This document shows, in pieces, positions 1-9,639 of a stretch of 64,000 nt of DNA. Source of the DNA: Protea cynaroides. Lineage: Eukaryota > Streptophyta > Magnoliopsida > Proteales > Proteaceae. The stretch's first letter is position 1, and every line of letters starts with the position of its first letter. Made by a program: the position numbers and the translations under genes. The notes under the pieces are model-generated. The model had not been told where the DNA came from. It was given only the letters and a program-made list of their open reading frames with translations, and did not search any database. The stretch covers positions 20,716,830 through 20,780,829 of the forward strand of contig CM053265.1 of assembly GCA_028583415.1 (NCBI GenBank), in the 5' to 3' direction.

Positions 1-339
1 AGATTGGAATTATGGTCCATCAGAGATTGGGTAAGCGTCAGGTTACGGTTATGGGAAGGGGTTAGGCACCCAAACTGCCCGATCGAAATCGGTCTCCTAT
101 ACCTTTCTTATGCTAGACTCTATTTGCTAAGCCCAAACCAAACCAAGTGGTTTGATATCATTGAACCGAATCTGTATCCATCAGATTACCTATGTATCAC
201 GGAATTATTCTGAAAATCAGGTTCACCATCGTAGTTCAGGTGTGATTAAAGTTTATGGATGTGATTTATGCTTGTGCATGATTAAGTTCATTGTTCAAGT
301 TGAAATTTATGCTTGAATGGTTGAGAAATCCTATGGGTT

Positions 340-820
340 AGGATTTGGATAGTCCATGTGGACTGATAGATAGTCCTAGTGGATCTAAGAATAACCCTAT
401 TTGGGTTGGAATGTGGATAATATCCTAGTGGATCTATGGATAATCCAAGTGGACTAAGGTGTGGATAACCCTATTTGGGTTAAAATATGGGGGATATCCT
501 AGTGGATCTATGGATAGTCCGAGTGAACTAAGGTTTGGATAAATATCCTAGTGGATCTATGGATAGTCCAAGTGGACTAAGATGTGGATCCGAATTTGGG
601 TTTCTCCCAAATAGCCTACGTATCCTAGGGTTTGCCTTAGGAATCAGAATCCGTGTAGTTCGGAAATGGATTGAAATGGTTGGATATCCTAGTGGATCTA
701 TGGGTAGTCCAAGTGGACTAAGGTATGGATCCGAATTTGGGTTTCTCCCAAATGGCCTACGTATCCTAGGGTTTGCCTTAGGAATCAGAATCCGCGTAGT
801 TCGGGGTGATAACCTTTTCT
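340..820. repeat. Imperfect tandem repeats in F1 LTR
   Basis: Units of roughly 130-180 bp repeat the phrase 'ggatatcctagtggatctatgga' (23 nt, here in part: cctagtggatctatgga), then CCTACGTATCCTAGGG and GGAATCAGAATCCG. The 95-codon open frame over 535-822 is only a read-through of two such units and is not a gene. The same repeats occur on the other strand at 17700-18060 and 41590-42010. Confidence 0.7.
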
Positions 821-1285
821 AGGTTATAATTTAGAACATATTCTAGGTTTAGGGTTGAGAACCTATTTTTAGGTTTAGGGTTGAGAACCTGTTCTAGGTT
901 TAGTGTTTGCCGAGGGGCAAAATCATCCTAAATTACCCTTTTCATCCTGAATTCTAATTTTGAAAAGTTTGGCAAAACATTCTCTTTCTTTATTAAGATT
1001 TTTATTATTCTCATTATGCCCTTCCCAATAATGTGGGTGCCTAAATGCACGTCCCCATACCTAGATTGTCTTCTAAAAGTATGCATGTATGGCAGTTCAA
1101 CTAGAGTGTTGCATAAAATAAGTTATTACCAAAAATAAAATATTCTATCTAAATATGGCATATAAAACATTTATGGCAAGAGATTCATATACAGTAAGAT
1201 TTTTAAAAATCTTTCAAATATGGCATGTATTGCAAATAAGGCAAGAGCCTATATGGCATGATCTAGTATGCTATCTTCTAAGCAT

Positions 1286-1690
1286 GGCAAGACCCTAATT
1301 GCTATTTTTAGGGTTTTCTACCCTAATTGCTATTATCTTTCCATTTTAGGGTTTTCTTCCCTAATTGCTATTTTCTTTTCATTTTTAAGGTTTTCTACCC
1401 TAATTGCTATTTTCTTTCCATTTTTAGGGTTTTCTCCCTAATTGATATTTTCCTTTCATTTTAGGGTTTTCTACCCTAATTGTTATTTTCTTTCTATTTT
1501 TAGGGTTTTCTTACCTTAATTGCTATTTTCTTTTCATTTTAGGGTTTTCTACCCTAATTGCTATTTTCCTTCCATTTTAGGGTTTTCTACCCTAGTTACT
1601 ATTTTTTTTTCCATTTTAGGGTTTTCTACCCTAATTGCTATTTCCTTTCTATTTTATGGTTTTCTACCCTAATTGCTGTTTGAAATTTTT
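1286..1690. repeat. Tandem repeat, about 33 bp unit, in F1 LTR
   Basis: About twelve copies of a unit containing TAGGGTTTTCTACCCTAATT followed by GCTATTTTCTTTCCATTT. The TAGGGT half and the ACCCTA half form a short inverted repeat inside each unit. There is no open frame. The counterparts in the F LTRs at 17041-18552 and 37759-42405 do not show this expansion, so it is copy-specific. Confidence 0.8.
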
Positions 1691-2106
1691 CAATTTATCT
1701 CTTTCCAAGACAAATATGATGAATGAAAACATTTCAACTATAGCAGTGGTAGTAATCCAAACATAGCAGTAAGCATCCAAACATGGCAGTAATCATCTAA
1801 ATATGACAGTAAGCATGTGATAGACAAATATGGCAATAAGCATGTGTAGCATTCCAAAACAGCAAGAATCATGCAAGCATCAAAATGGTGGACATATCAA
1901 CAATGAATCCAATGGTTCAGATTTAATGTCATCACATAATCAGAAATCAAATGATCATCTAGTAGATCAAATTTATCAATCAATGGCTCAAGATCAAAGG
2001 TCATAATTAAATCATATGAAAATAACTTAACATCAAATGACCATATACAAATTTGCATTAAAAAGTTTCAAATCAATGGTCAGAATTAATCACATCAAAG
2101 TCCCAA

Positions 2107-2640
2107 GATCAGATCCAGATAAGATGGTCATAATTTAATCATCCAAAATCCATATCAATGGTCCATATTTAATCACCTTAAATTTCAAACCAATGGGATC
2201 AATTTCGTAAAATTCTAAGCATTTCAGATCAATTTTGATCACATGAAATTCCTACATGTAATTGATCCAATTAATCTCAAATTCTCAAGATCAGATCCAG
2301 ATCAGATGGCCATAATTTAATCATCCAAAATCCATATCAATGGTCCATATTCAATCACCTTAAATTTCAAACCAAATGGATCAATTTCATAAAATTCTAA
2401 GCATTTTCAGATCAATTTTGATCACATAAAATTCTTACATGTAATTGATCTAATTAAACACATCAAATTCCCAAGATCAGATCCAGATAAGATGACCATA
2501 ATTTTAATCATCCAACATTCATATCAATGATCCATATTTAGTCACCTTAAATTTCAAACCAAATGGATCAATTTCATAAAATTCTAAGCATTTTCATATC
2601 AATTTTTTATCACATGAAATTCCTACATGTTTGGATCAAT
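2107..2640. repeat. Tandem repeat, about 183 bp unit, in F1 LTR
   Basis: Three units start at about 2107, 2288 and 2473 with AAGATCAGATCCAGAT. Each continues with a CATAATTTAATCATCC block and an AATTTCAAACCAA block. AT-rich and non-coding. Loosely related short repeats surround it from 1700 to 2740. Confidence 0.75.
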
Positions 2641-2744
2641 TTTATCCACATGAAATTTCAACACATTTGAGTCAATTTTAGCACATGAAATTTCAAATAA
2701 AGGACAAAGAAAACGATAAAGCAGAGTTTACCTATTTTTTCTGA

Positions 2745-3570
2745 TTTCTCCTTCTCTTGATCTTCTTCTTCTTCTTCTTCTTCTTCTTTTCCTTCCTCTT
2801 CTGTTCTTTTTTTTTCTGGTTTCAGCTCTTTCCCTCTTCTTTCGGATCTCCCCCCTCTTCTTATTATTATTTTTTCTTTCTTTCTTTCTTTCTTTCCTTT
2901 TTCTTCTCTTTCTTTCCTTCTTCTTCTTTTTTCTTTCTTTCCTTTTCTTCTTTTCTTCTCTTTCTTTCCTTTTCTTCTCTTTTTCTCTTTCTTTCCTTTT
3001 CTTCTCTTTTCTTTCTTTTTCCTTTTCTTCTTTCCTTTTCTTCTCTTTTCTTTCTTTCCTTTTCTTTTCTTCTTCTCTTTCTTTCCTTTTCTTCTCTTCT
3101 TCTCTCTCTCATTCTAGAAAACGTGAAGGAGATCCTCTTTTTATTATTTTTTTCTTTTTCCTTTTTTCTTTTATTTATCTTTCTTTCCCTTTTTTTTTTC
3201 TTTCTTTTTCTTCTCTTTTCTTTCTTTCCTTTTCTTTTCTTCTTCTCTTTCTTTCCTTTTCTTTTCTTCTTCTCTTTCTTTCCTTTTCTTCTCTTTTCTT
3301 TCTTTTTCCTTTTCTTCTCTTCTTCTCTCTCTTTCCTTTTCTTCTCTTCTTCTCTTTCTTTCCTTTTCTTTCTTTTTTCCTTTTCTTCTTTCCTTTTCTT
3401 CTATTTTCTTTCTTTCCTTTTCTTCTCTTCTTCTCTCTCTCATTCACGTTTTCTAGAAAGAAAACATGAAGGGGAACCTTTTTTTTTCTTTTCTTTTTTC
3501 TTTTATTTCTTTCTCTCTTTCCTTTTTTTCTTTCTCCCATTCTCTTTCCTATGGCCTCTCTTTCCTCTCT
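2745..3570. repeat. Polypyrimidine (polypurine on minus) tract of F1 LTR
   Basis: Over 800 bp of almost pure CTT/CTTT sequence. The long Phe/Ser-rich and Lys/Arg/Glu-rich open frames here on both strands are composition artefacts. Embedded non-pyrimidine islands at 3112-3119 and 3451-3458 are exact TTCTAGAA palindromes. 3443-3470 is a near-perfect 12-bp-stem hairpin that recurs as a perfect one in the F 3' LTR at 38833-38860. Confidence 0.85.
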
Positions 3571-3575
3571 CTTTC

Positions 3576-3577
<2 letters not shown>

Positions 3578-3617
<40 letters not shown>
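3578..3617. repeat. (TA)n microsatellite
   Basis: Pure alternating TA just inside the start of the F1 LTR, in the same position as the much longer TA run at 38562-38681 in the F 3' LTR. Confidence 0.95.
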
Positions 3618-3620
<3 letters not shown>

Positions 3621-3956
3621 TAATACAAAAATGGGGTGCTTACAGATACGTAGTTTGGAAAGATTCTCAAACATGGTTCCACACTTTGGTCTTGAAAGCA
3701 CACATCAATGAATTGAATCCTCTTTTGAACTATGCAGATTCTGATTCTTAAGGCTAAACCCTAGGATACGTAGGCAATTTGAAAAGATTCTCAAATATAG
3801 TTCCACACCCTTTTGCCCATAGAGAAGATTCTCAAAGGCATCTAAATTCTACCCATAGGGAAGATTCCCAAAGGCACCCCCTTTTGCCCATATAGAAGAT
3901 TCTCGAAGGCATCATTATCTTATCCATTGGGAAGATTCCTGAAGGCATCCCCTTTT

Positions 3957-4575
3957 GTCCAGAGAAATAGATTCCCAAAGGCATACTCAAACCTTATCTA
4001 GAGGGATAGATTTCCAAAGGCATACTCAGACCTTGTCCAGAGGGATAGATTCCAAAAGGCATACTCAGACCTTGTCTAGAGGGATAGATTCTCGAAGGCA
4101 TTCTCAAATCCTATCCAAATGAATAGATTCCCTAAGGCATCCTCAGACCCTGTCTAGAGGGATAAATTCCTGAAGGTATACTCAAATCCTATCCAGAGGG
4201 ATAGATTCCTAAAGGTATATTCAAATCCTGTCCAGAGGGATAAATTACCAAAGGCATCCTCAAATCCTGTCCAGAAAGATAGATTTTTGAAAGACATATT
4301 TAGATCTTATCTAGAAGGGTAGATTCCCGAAGGCATACTCAGATCCTATCCAAAGGGATAGATTTCCGAAGGCATACTCAGACCTTGCCTAGAGGGATAA
4401 ATTCCCTAAGGCATCCTCAAATCCTGTCCAGAGGGATAGATTCCCAAAAGACATACTCAGACCCTGTCCAAAGGGATAGATTCTAGAAAGACATACTTAG
4501 ATCCTGTCCAGAGGGATAAATTCTCGTACATATACCCAAATCCTGTCTGGAGGGATAGAATTCTGAAGTCACATT
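3957..4575. repeat. Tandem repeat, about 39-40 bp unit
   Basis: About fifteen imperfect copies of a unit with GTCCAGAGGGATAGATTC followed by AAAGGCATACTCAGACC. Non-coding. It occupies the place held by a different 55-bp array in the F4 LTR (56400-57370). Confidence 0.85.
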
Positions 4576-4708
4576 CTTAATTCCATTAGCTTTTCTATAT
4601 CCATCACCATCCATATCTACACCCATCATATCCATATCAATCTATCCCAAACCATAAACCATCTTTTCGAACTATGTTGTACCTAATTTCCAGAACCTCT
4701 AGAATACA

Positions 4709-4713
4709 TAGGC
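4709..4713. repeat. Target-site duplication of element A (left)
   Basis: TAGGC directly before the LTR start; an identical TAGGC follows the 3' LTR at 15913-15917. Confidence 0.9.
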
Positions 4714-4872
4714 TGTAAGACCCGTATCGTACTAATCGGTCTTACCACCTTGTACCAGGTCTACCTATCATGATCGAGCCAAATGGACCAAGTGCGTGAA
4801 GAAAATAGTGAAACCAAGTATTAAACTGACCCAAAAATAGTAAAATGGAGGGCAGGGTCACATGCCCAGATA

Positions 4873-4992
4873 GGCAGGGTCGACCCCCCCTCATTAAGAA
4901 GTCAGACCCCTGATATTTTAACTGGGGGTCGGACAACTTAGAACTGAGGGTCGATGGGATCTCCAACCCCATCATCGACCCCCTCTTTGCCG
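4873..4992. promoter_or_regulatory. GGTCGACC-type cluster in U3 of element A
   Basis: Several GGGTCGACCC-like units in both orientations (GGGTCGACCCCC, GGGGTCGGAC, GGGTCGATGG, ATCGACCCCC). GC-rich in an AT-rich LTR. The same units recur at 5488-5670 and 9325-9495 but not elsewhere in the element. Function unknown; possible protein-binding sites. Confidence 0.55.
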
Positions 4993-5077
4993 ACAGAAAC
5001 CGCAAATAGGAAACTTTCTAAATTTCAATGGGATTCCTTCCTAATCTCAATGGGACTTATTTTGGAAGATTTTACTT

Positions 5078-5085
5078 TATAAATA
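5078..5085 (+). promoter_or_regulatory. TATA box of element A 5' LTR
   Basis: TATAAATA in the LTR, matched by CTATAAATAGG in the 3' LTR at about 14819. Transcription is expected to begin about 30 bp downstream, near the GTCCCTAAGCCTC run. This makes U3 short and R-U5 very long. Confidence 0.75.
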
Positions 5086-5487
5086 GGACGTCCCTAAGCC
5101 TCTTTCACTCATTTTGAAACCCTAATTGAAAGTGAGAGAAAGAGAAGAGAAGGAGAAGAGAATAAAAGTTGGAGAAGAAGACTAAAGTGAAGAATTCAGA
5201 GAAACCTCTGAATCTCAGCAAAACCTAAGCTATGGGTACGTTTTCATTGATGATCTAAGACCTTAGAATAATTCATGAAGAGGGTATCATCTAGGAGAAA
5301 CCCAAATCATACATCCATGGGAGGATTTCAATGAAATCCATGGAGGAAATCATGGTAGGCAAAGTAAGGAAGAAACCTAGAGTTCTAAGCCATAGAAAAA
5401 GCATAGAATGGATTGTGAAAGTAAGCCATAGGACCCAAACATGAAAGAATGGACTGTAGGATGAAATTCTCGACTCAAACCATGGGG

Positions 5488-5670
5488 GGTCGCACGTGGG
5501 CTCGATTGGGAATCGACCCTACCAGACCACAGGATCGACCCCCAGCACTCAGAAAGTCTAGGGAAGGGGTGGTCGCACCCAGGGTCAATGGAACATCCGA
5601 CCCTGGCATCGACCCTACCCTGGGGGTCGCAGTAAACTACTACCCTACCTGCGACCCACCCTACGACCCT
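5488..5670. promoter_or_regulatory. GGTCGACC-type cluster in transcribed LTR part of element A
   Basis: Repeats of GGGGTCGCA, AATCGACCCT, GATCGACCCCC and CATCGACCCT. Copies in both orientations could pair in RNA. The position is about 400 bp downstream of the TATA box, as in LTRs C and D, where the flanking bases differ. Confidence 0.55.
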
Positions 5671-6047
5671 CGCTTAACAGCAAGCCTAATATTATCGGAA
5701 TGACTTCTAACTAAAATCTATCGACTTGTTAGGTTTTCCTATTAATATAAAAGTGATTCTTAAAACTTGAAAGAGGGTCTACACTCAAGCAAAAGTGAGG
5801 GAACAAGACCTAAACTAATTGACTAATAATAAACTGTTTTTATTTTCTTGAGTCCAATGCCATGACTGATTTTATGCGTGTATGCTTGTAATGTGCATTA
5901 AACATATCATCCAATATTCCTGCTATTAATGTTCATGCATATTTAATTCTGTTTTATTTATAACATGATGATGATGATGATACTAGGAATAGACATGTGA
6001 ATGTATGTATGTGGTTAGTGTGCTTGATGAGAGTGGAGCATCAGGGG

Positions 6048-6540
6048 GAGGATGTGACATTGTGGTTCAGCCTGGTCACTAGACTCTAGCTCTATCACTA
6101 CTCAAGTTTGGTCCACTGACATCGTCGTATCGTCATTACCTTAGCAGAACTATTACGTCGTAGGGTATCAGGGGAGGTGGTCTCGGACCGTGTAGTCTTC
6201 GACTCTATCGGGGGGCCTTAGCTCTATCTCTATGGACGTATTGAGGGATGCAAGGGTGAGGCCTTGGATACACTGTTTGACATTAGGATTGGTTAGTTGC
6301 GAGCCCAGTTTGCAAGCCCTCGTCAGCAGGGGCCTACATGTTGGTATGGGTAGAGTATCAGGGGAAGTGTGATGCAGTGTGGTCTTAAGCACTTTAGCTC
6401 TATCTCTATTCCATAGTGGGTGCATGTGGGTTGACAATGAACGTTAACCTTTGGGCGGCTTCACACACTCGTGTATAGAGGTGAGGCGACCACCGAACCT
6501 TTCTATAGCACATTGCAAACTTATATACCAGACCACAGAT
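6048..6540 (+). other. Conserved leader module block, LTR A
   Basis: Three modules, each opening with (C/T)ATCAGGGG(G)AG and closing with TAGCTCTATC(T/A)CTA. They are followed by GCGAGCCCAGTTTGC, ACTCGTGTATAGAGGTG and CCTTTCTATAGCACATTG. The same order is kept in the otherwise diverged LTRs B, C and D. It probably acts as RNA (leader structure, packaging or translation control); that is inference. Confidence 0.6.
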
Positions 6541-6632
6541 ATGAATTGAATGCATGCATATGTTTGTTGCATTGTTTTGTTTGCTCACTAAGCCATGATG
6601 TGTGCTCACCCTTTCGACGTCGAATATTTTAG

Positions 6633-6766
6633 TTGATGATGCAGGTACCACTGTGGAAGATTATATGAATGCTTTTGTGTACGGACACGTGGCTACGATG
6701 GAGGCTGAAGACATAATGGAGACGCATGACTCCTCATGCGAGTGCAACGCATGCGTTTTCGATTAG
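6633..6766 (+). CDS. Putative short LTR-encoded frame, Cys-rich tail (LTR A)
   Basis: After ATTTTAG, a 43-codon frame runs to TAG at 6764. It contains TVEDYMNA, YGHVA and the tail SSCECNACVFD. The equivalent frames in LTRs B, C, D and E share T(V/I)xDxMN and the same start just after an AG acceptor-like site; the CEC tail is shared by A, B, C and (after a stop) D. The conserved part begins in the same codon phase each time. No ATG is evident at the start, so it would be a downstream exon of a spliced message or is simply not translated. Family and function are unknown. Confidence 0.4.
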
Positions 6767-7050
6767 ATTTTTATTTGAATTACTAAGGATATGTAATTTG
6801 ATATTTTATTTACTTATGTCTCGGTTGATACAATATAATTTGATATTTTATTTATGATTATCATAGTTAGATTCCTCAGTTCATTTATTATTAAGACTTC
6901 CATTATTGTGTATTTATTCTGATTATGGTTGTGGATGTGTATGGTTTAGTCCTACCAGGACACAGCCTATTAGAGATTCTGGTTGAACCATTGATTTATT
7001 AGCGACTCATCACACCATTCTGAATAGTAAAGAATTGGGTTGTGACAACT

Positions 7051-7063
7051 TGGTATCAGAGCT
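7051..7063 (+). promoter_or_regulatory. Primer binding site of element A
   Basis: TGGTATCAGAGCT three bases after the LTR end, complementary to the 3' end of plant initiator Met-tRNA, the primer used by many plant LTR elements. Confidence 0.9.
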
Positions 7064-7335
7064 CCCAGGCCTTGTCTTGTAAACCAGTATACTACCACAA
7101 AAGTTTGTGAATTGAGATAGGATAAAATTTACAGGCTATAATAATAACACACCATAAGCATCTGTGTTGTTTGAGGCAAAATTAAAAGAGAATAATGCAT
7201 CTATTAAATGAGAAACAAATTTATATACATTCAAGGGAAGAACAAACGTATATGTATACAAGTCTAAAGCAGAGTGCAGTCCACAACCCGGGCAGTTACT
7301 CTGAAGTACAAAAAGAAAGATGAAAAGAAAATACA
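7064..7335. other. Leader between primer site and antisense frame (A)
   Basis: About 270 bp, AT-rich, no credible open frame or motif seen on either strand. It corresponds to 44680-44987 in element C. Confidence 0.5.
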
Positions 7336-8691
7336 TCAGGAAGTTGGAGGTGATGGGGGAGGCGGTGCCTCGCGGTCTCTGTCATAATCCTCAGCATAGA
7401 CTTTAGTCAACCAGGCTATCTGAGTCTAGGTCGTCTGGAGACTAGTTGTAAGATCAGCCACCCGCTGGTCAGTCGCGCGCTGAGCATCCATAAGCTCTCC
7501 CACCCGTTGATCCGACATGCACTGAGCATCCAGAAGCTCTCCCACCCGCTGATCAGACATGCGCTGAGCATCTAGAAGCTCTCCCATCCTCAGATCAGAC
7601 ATGCGCTGAGCCTCTCGAATCTCATGTAATATCCCCATCATGTCATTAGAAGGTGCATGTGAAGGACCAGCTGCATGTGAAGGACCAGCTGCATAAGAAG
7701 GACCAGCTCCTATAGCATGAGTAGGTGATGGAGGAGGTATGGAATCCACATCCATGTATAAATGATCATCATCACCCCCATGAACCCCTACTCCAGCGGT
7801 TGTTGCTGCTGCTGCTGCCTCAGCGTCAGCCATCTCCACTTGAGTACGTGGATGCACCAGAGCATTCCTCTCATCATCGCTGACCTGGGCATCCTACATG
7901 CCCATCTTATAGATGGCCTCCCAATCCAGAGGTGATGAGAAGGATTTCTCCTGAATCCTCTCATCCACCATGTCAACACCCAGGCGGGTAAGCAGCATAG
8001 AGATCATGCGTCCATAAGGCAGGTTGCCAGTATGACCGGGCAATGTAGCACTGATCATGGTCCGCATAATGATGTAAGGAAGGCAAACGGGCTGCCTAGT
8101 GCAGATACAGTACAACAGATACTGGGTCAACTGGGAGATCCTCTCGTAGTGCCCACTCTGAGGTATCAGGTTGTGCTGAATAATCTTGCAGTACACCTGA
8201 GGCTCTGGACGAAGGTAGATCGCTTTCATCTCCCAACGATCCTCTCTGATGATCTGACGATCAATCTCAGCTCTCATCTCCAATGAAAAGAACTGGGGCT
8301 ATCAAGGAGCACAGAACACCAAGGGGCCGTCATATGAAATGCCCAACAAGTCGGCTAGCTGCCGATAATCAAATGAAATCTCGACTCCCTTGACGTAGTT
8401 GGTGATCCAGAGCTCTCTACCCCTCTCAGTATCGTTGTAATCCCCCACCACTTGGAGATTACAGTAAAACTGTCTCACCAAATCTGGCCGAGTGCAGGCG
8501 TCATAGGTGATCATAGGAAGTCAGCCCATGTCACCAAAAGCCCTCTCTACATCAAACAAGGCCAGGCTAGCCAAGTCCACCCGGCGACCTCCCTCTACCT
8601 TTTTACGAGAGTAGCGGGCATAGTGTGCCTTAGCCTCGTTAGAACGGAAGCAGACTGGGTCATGAACCCTGGGTACTTTGGTACGAGCCAT
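7336..8691 (-). pseudogene. Antisense ORF of element A (broken)
   Basis: One reading frame on the strand opposite to gag-pol runs from ATG (8689-8691; N-terminus MARTKVPRVHDPVC) to TGA at 7336-7338, 451 codons. It is interrupted by stops at 8521-8523 (TGG to TGA), 8299-8304 (TAG and TGA together), 7894-7896 and 7426-7428. There is no frameshift. Segments such as TRPDLV, YVKGVEISF, IPQSGHY and LLYCIC align with the antisense frame of element C over the full length at roughly half identity. The C-terminal part has repeated DAQRMSDQRVGELL heptad-like units (coiled coil) and a Pro-rich end. The pattern resembles the 'putative plant transposon protein' group (PF20167-like), from memory and untested. 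Role unknown. Confidence 0.7.
7455..7615 (-). repeat. 42-bp coding tandem repeat in antisense ORF (A)
   Basis: Four units of 14 codons, core D-A-Q-R-M-S-D-Q-R-V-G-E-L-L, in phase with the antisense frame. Element C has no such expansion at this place, so the coiled-coil segment lengthened in the A family only. Confidence 0.75.
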
Positions 8692-9639
8692 ATTATCTGT
8701 AAAAACAAAGAAAAATAGATACTGGCTTAGTAAAGATGAAAAACCCAAAACTTTTGATAGTATAACGACGTAAATTGGTCAAAAGCCTCACTTTTCACTC
8801 ATACACGTGGGCAGGAGGACTTATAAAGATTTTAAACAATCCTGCAAGACTCATACAGTTGGAAATTTCATCTAAAGAGATCGAATTTGAAGAAATTTCA
8901 AGAAATTCAAAAATTTTGACAAATTAGGGCAAAAATGATAAATTTCAAGTTTCTCGATAACCAACCGATGAAACTCAAATATTTTTTAGGGCTATCGTCC
9001 ATTGAGTCACCAACAACAAAAGCCCCCAATAAAAATCGAATTTTTACGGTTGAAAAAAATTTAATTTGAAGAAAACGATATAAATGAGCAAAAACCTAGT
9101 TAAGAAACCCTAAAAGCATGAAACTGTAGAGAACATACCTGTAGGAGAGGAGTAGACGTCGAAATGAGAAGCAAATATCACCAATGGGTCCGAGTTGTCA
9201 CTGTAGCAACTCAGGGGGATGAGCCGAGTCAAAAAAGAGGAGGAAGAATGAGAAATGGATTCAAAATCGGGATTAAAACCTGATTTTTAGTTCGAAGGTT
9301 AGAGAATTTGACCAAAACATCCGACCCCCCTCCGACCTCCTCATCGACCCATGGCTCTCGGTGATCTGACAGAGAACCAGGGGTCGAACCCAGGGTTGGA
9401 CATCCATCGACCCCCAGCTCTCGGTAAGAATTAGTGATTCTCAGGGTCGCATACCGAGGGTCAGACATCCATCAACCCCTACCATCGATCCTGCAGTGAA
9501 AAATATAGTATTTTTGACAGAATGATCTTAAAAATTTGAAATTATCATTGGTTAGTGGATTTAAATATGAGAATGAAGTATATAATGATTCCCTCACGTA
9601 TTCTATGATTTTCAGGCATTCCCACTACCAGAACAGATA
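8692..9639 (+). other. Divergent spacer between antisense ORF and gag (A)
   Basis: AT-rich, no credible ORF. The block near the antisense start (ATAACGACGTAAATTGG, then GGGCAGGAGGACTTA) is recognisably kept in element C at 46285-46355. It holds a GGTCGACC cluster at 9325-9495 and a 3' splice-acceptor-like TGATTTTCAG ending at 9615. Two divergent reading frames start at its ends, so it may hold a two-way promoter; that is inference. Confidence 0.5.
9325..9495. promoter_or_regulatory. GGTCGACC-type cluster before gag (A)
   Basis: Units such as CATCGACCCATGG, GGGGTCGAACCC, CATCGACCCCC and GGGTCGCATA. Third location of the motif family in element A, paralleled by the CCGGTCGACCGG cluster at 46838-47080 in element C. 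Confidence 0.55.

Larger units (their letters stand above)
1..3644 (-). repeat. Partial long LTR of F-type element (copy F1)
   Basis: Read on the minus strand, this begins at 3644 with TGTAAGCACCCCAT, the same start as the LTR at 37759. It then runs through a TA microsatellite, a long purine tract (pyrimidine on plus), AT-rich repeats and GGATACGTAGG-type repeats, matching the order in the F 3' LTR. The window start cuts off its 3' end. No coding capacity is credible. To the right of 3644 there is no polypurine tract, so this is probably a 5' or solo LTR bordering its target. Confidence 0.75.
3645..4713 (+). repeat. F-like repeat (older target of element A), left part
   Basis: Contains the GGATACGTAGGC phrases typical of F LTRs on the plus strand. 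It ends inside 'aatacataggc', where element A is inserted, and resumes at 15913 after A. The continuous sequence can be matched to the reverse complement of 56090-56400. No gene seen. Confidence 0.65.
4714..7047 (+). repeat. 5' LTR of element A
   Basis: Starts TGTAAGACCC and ends GGGTTGTGACA, three bases before the primer site. Length 2334 bp. U3 is only about 365 bp (TATA at 5078-5085), which leaves about 1.9 kb downstream of the likely transcription start. The transcribed part holds a GGTCGACC cluster, repeated leader modules and a short conserved frame near its end. The first about 290 bp and the last about 200 bp match the 3' LTR. Confidence 0.93.

Noticed and set aside
535..822. 95-codon frame with internal repeat
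   Set aside because: Read-through of two LTR tandem units; equivalents in other copies are not open.
1286..1690. Interstitial telomere (TTTAGGG) array
   Set aside because: TTTTAGGGTTTT occurs once per 33-bp unit and is never in head-to-tail heptamers.
2757..3581. 274-codon Phe/Ser/Leu-rich open frame and Lys/Glu/Arg-rich frames opposite
   Set aside because: Pure consequence of a polypyrimidine/polypurine tract; no domain and no codon structure.
7051..7063. tRNA gene near the LTR end
   Set aside because: Only the 13-nt complement to a tRNA 3' end is present; it is a primer site.
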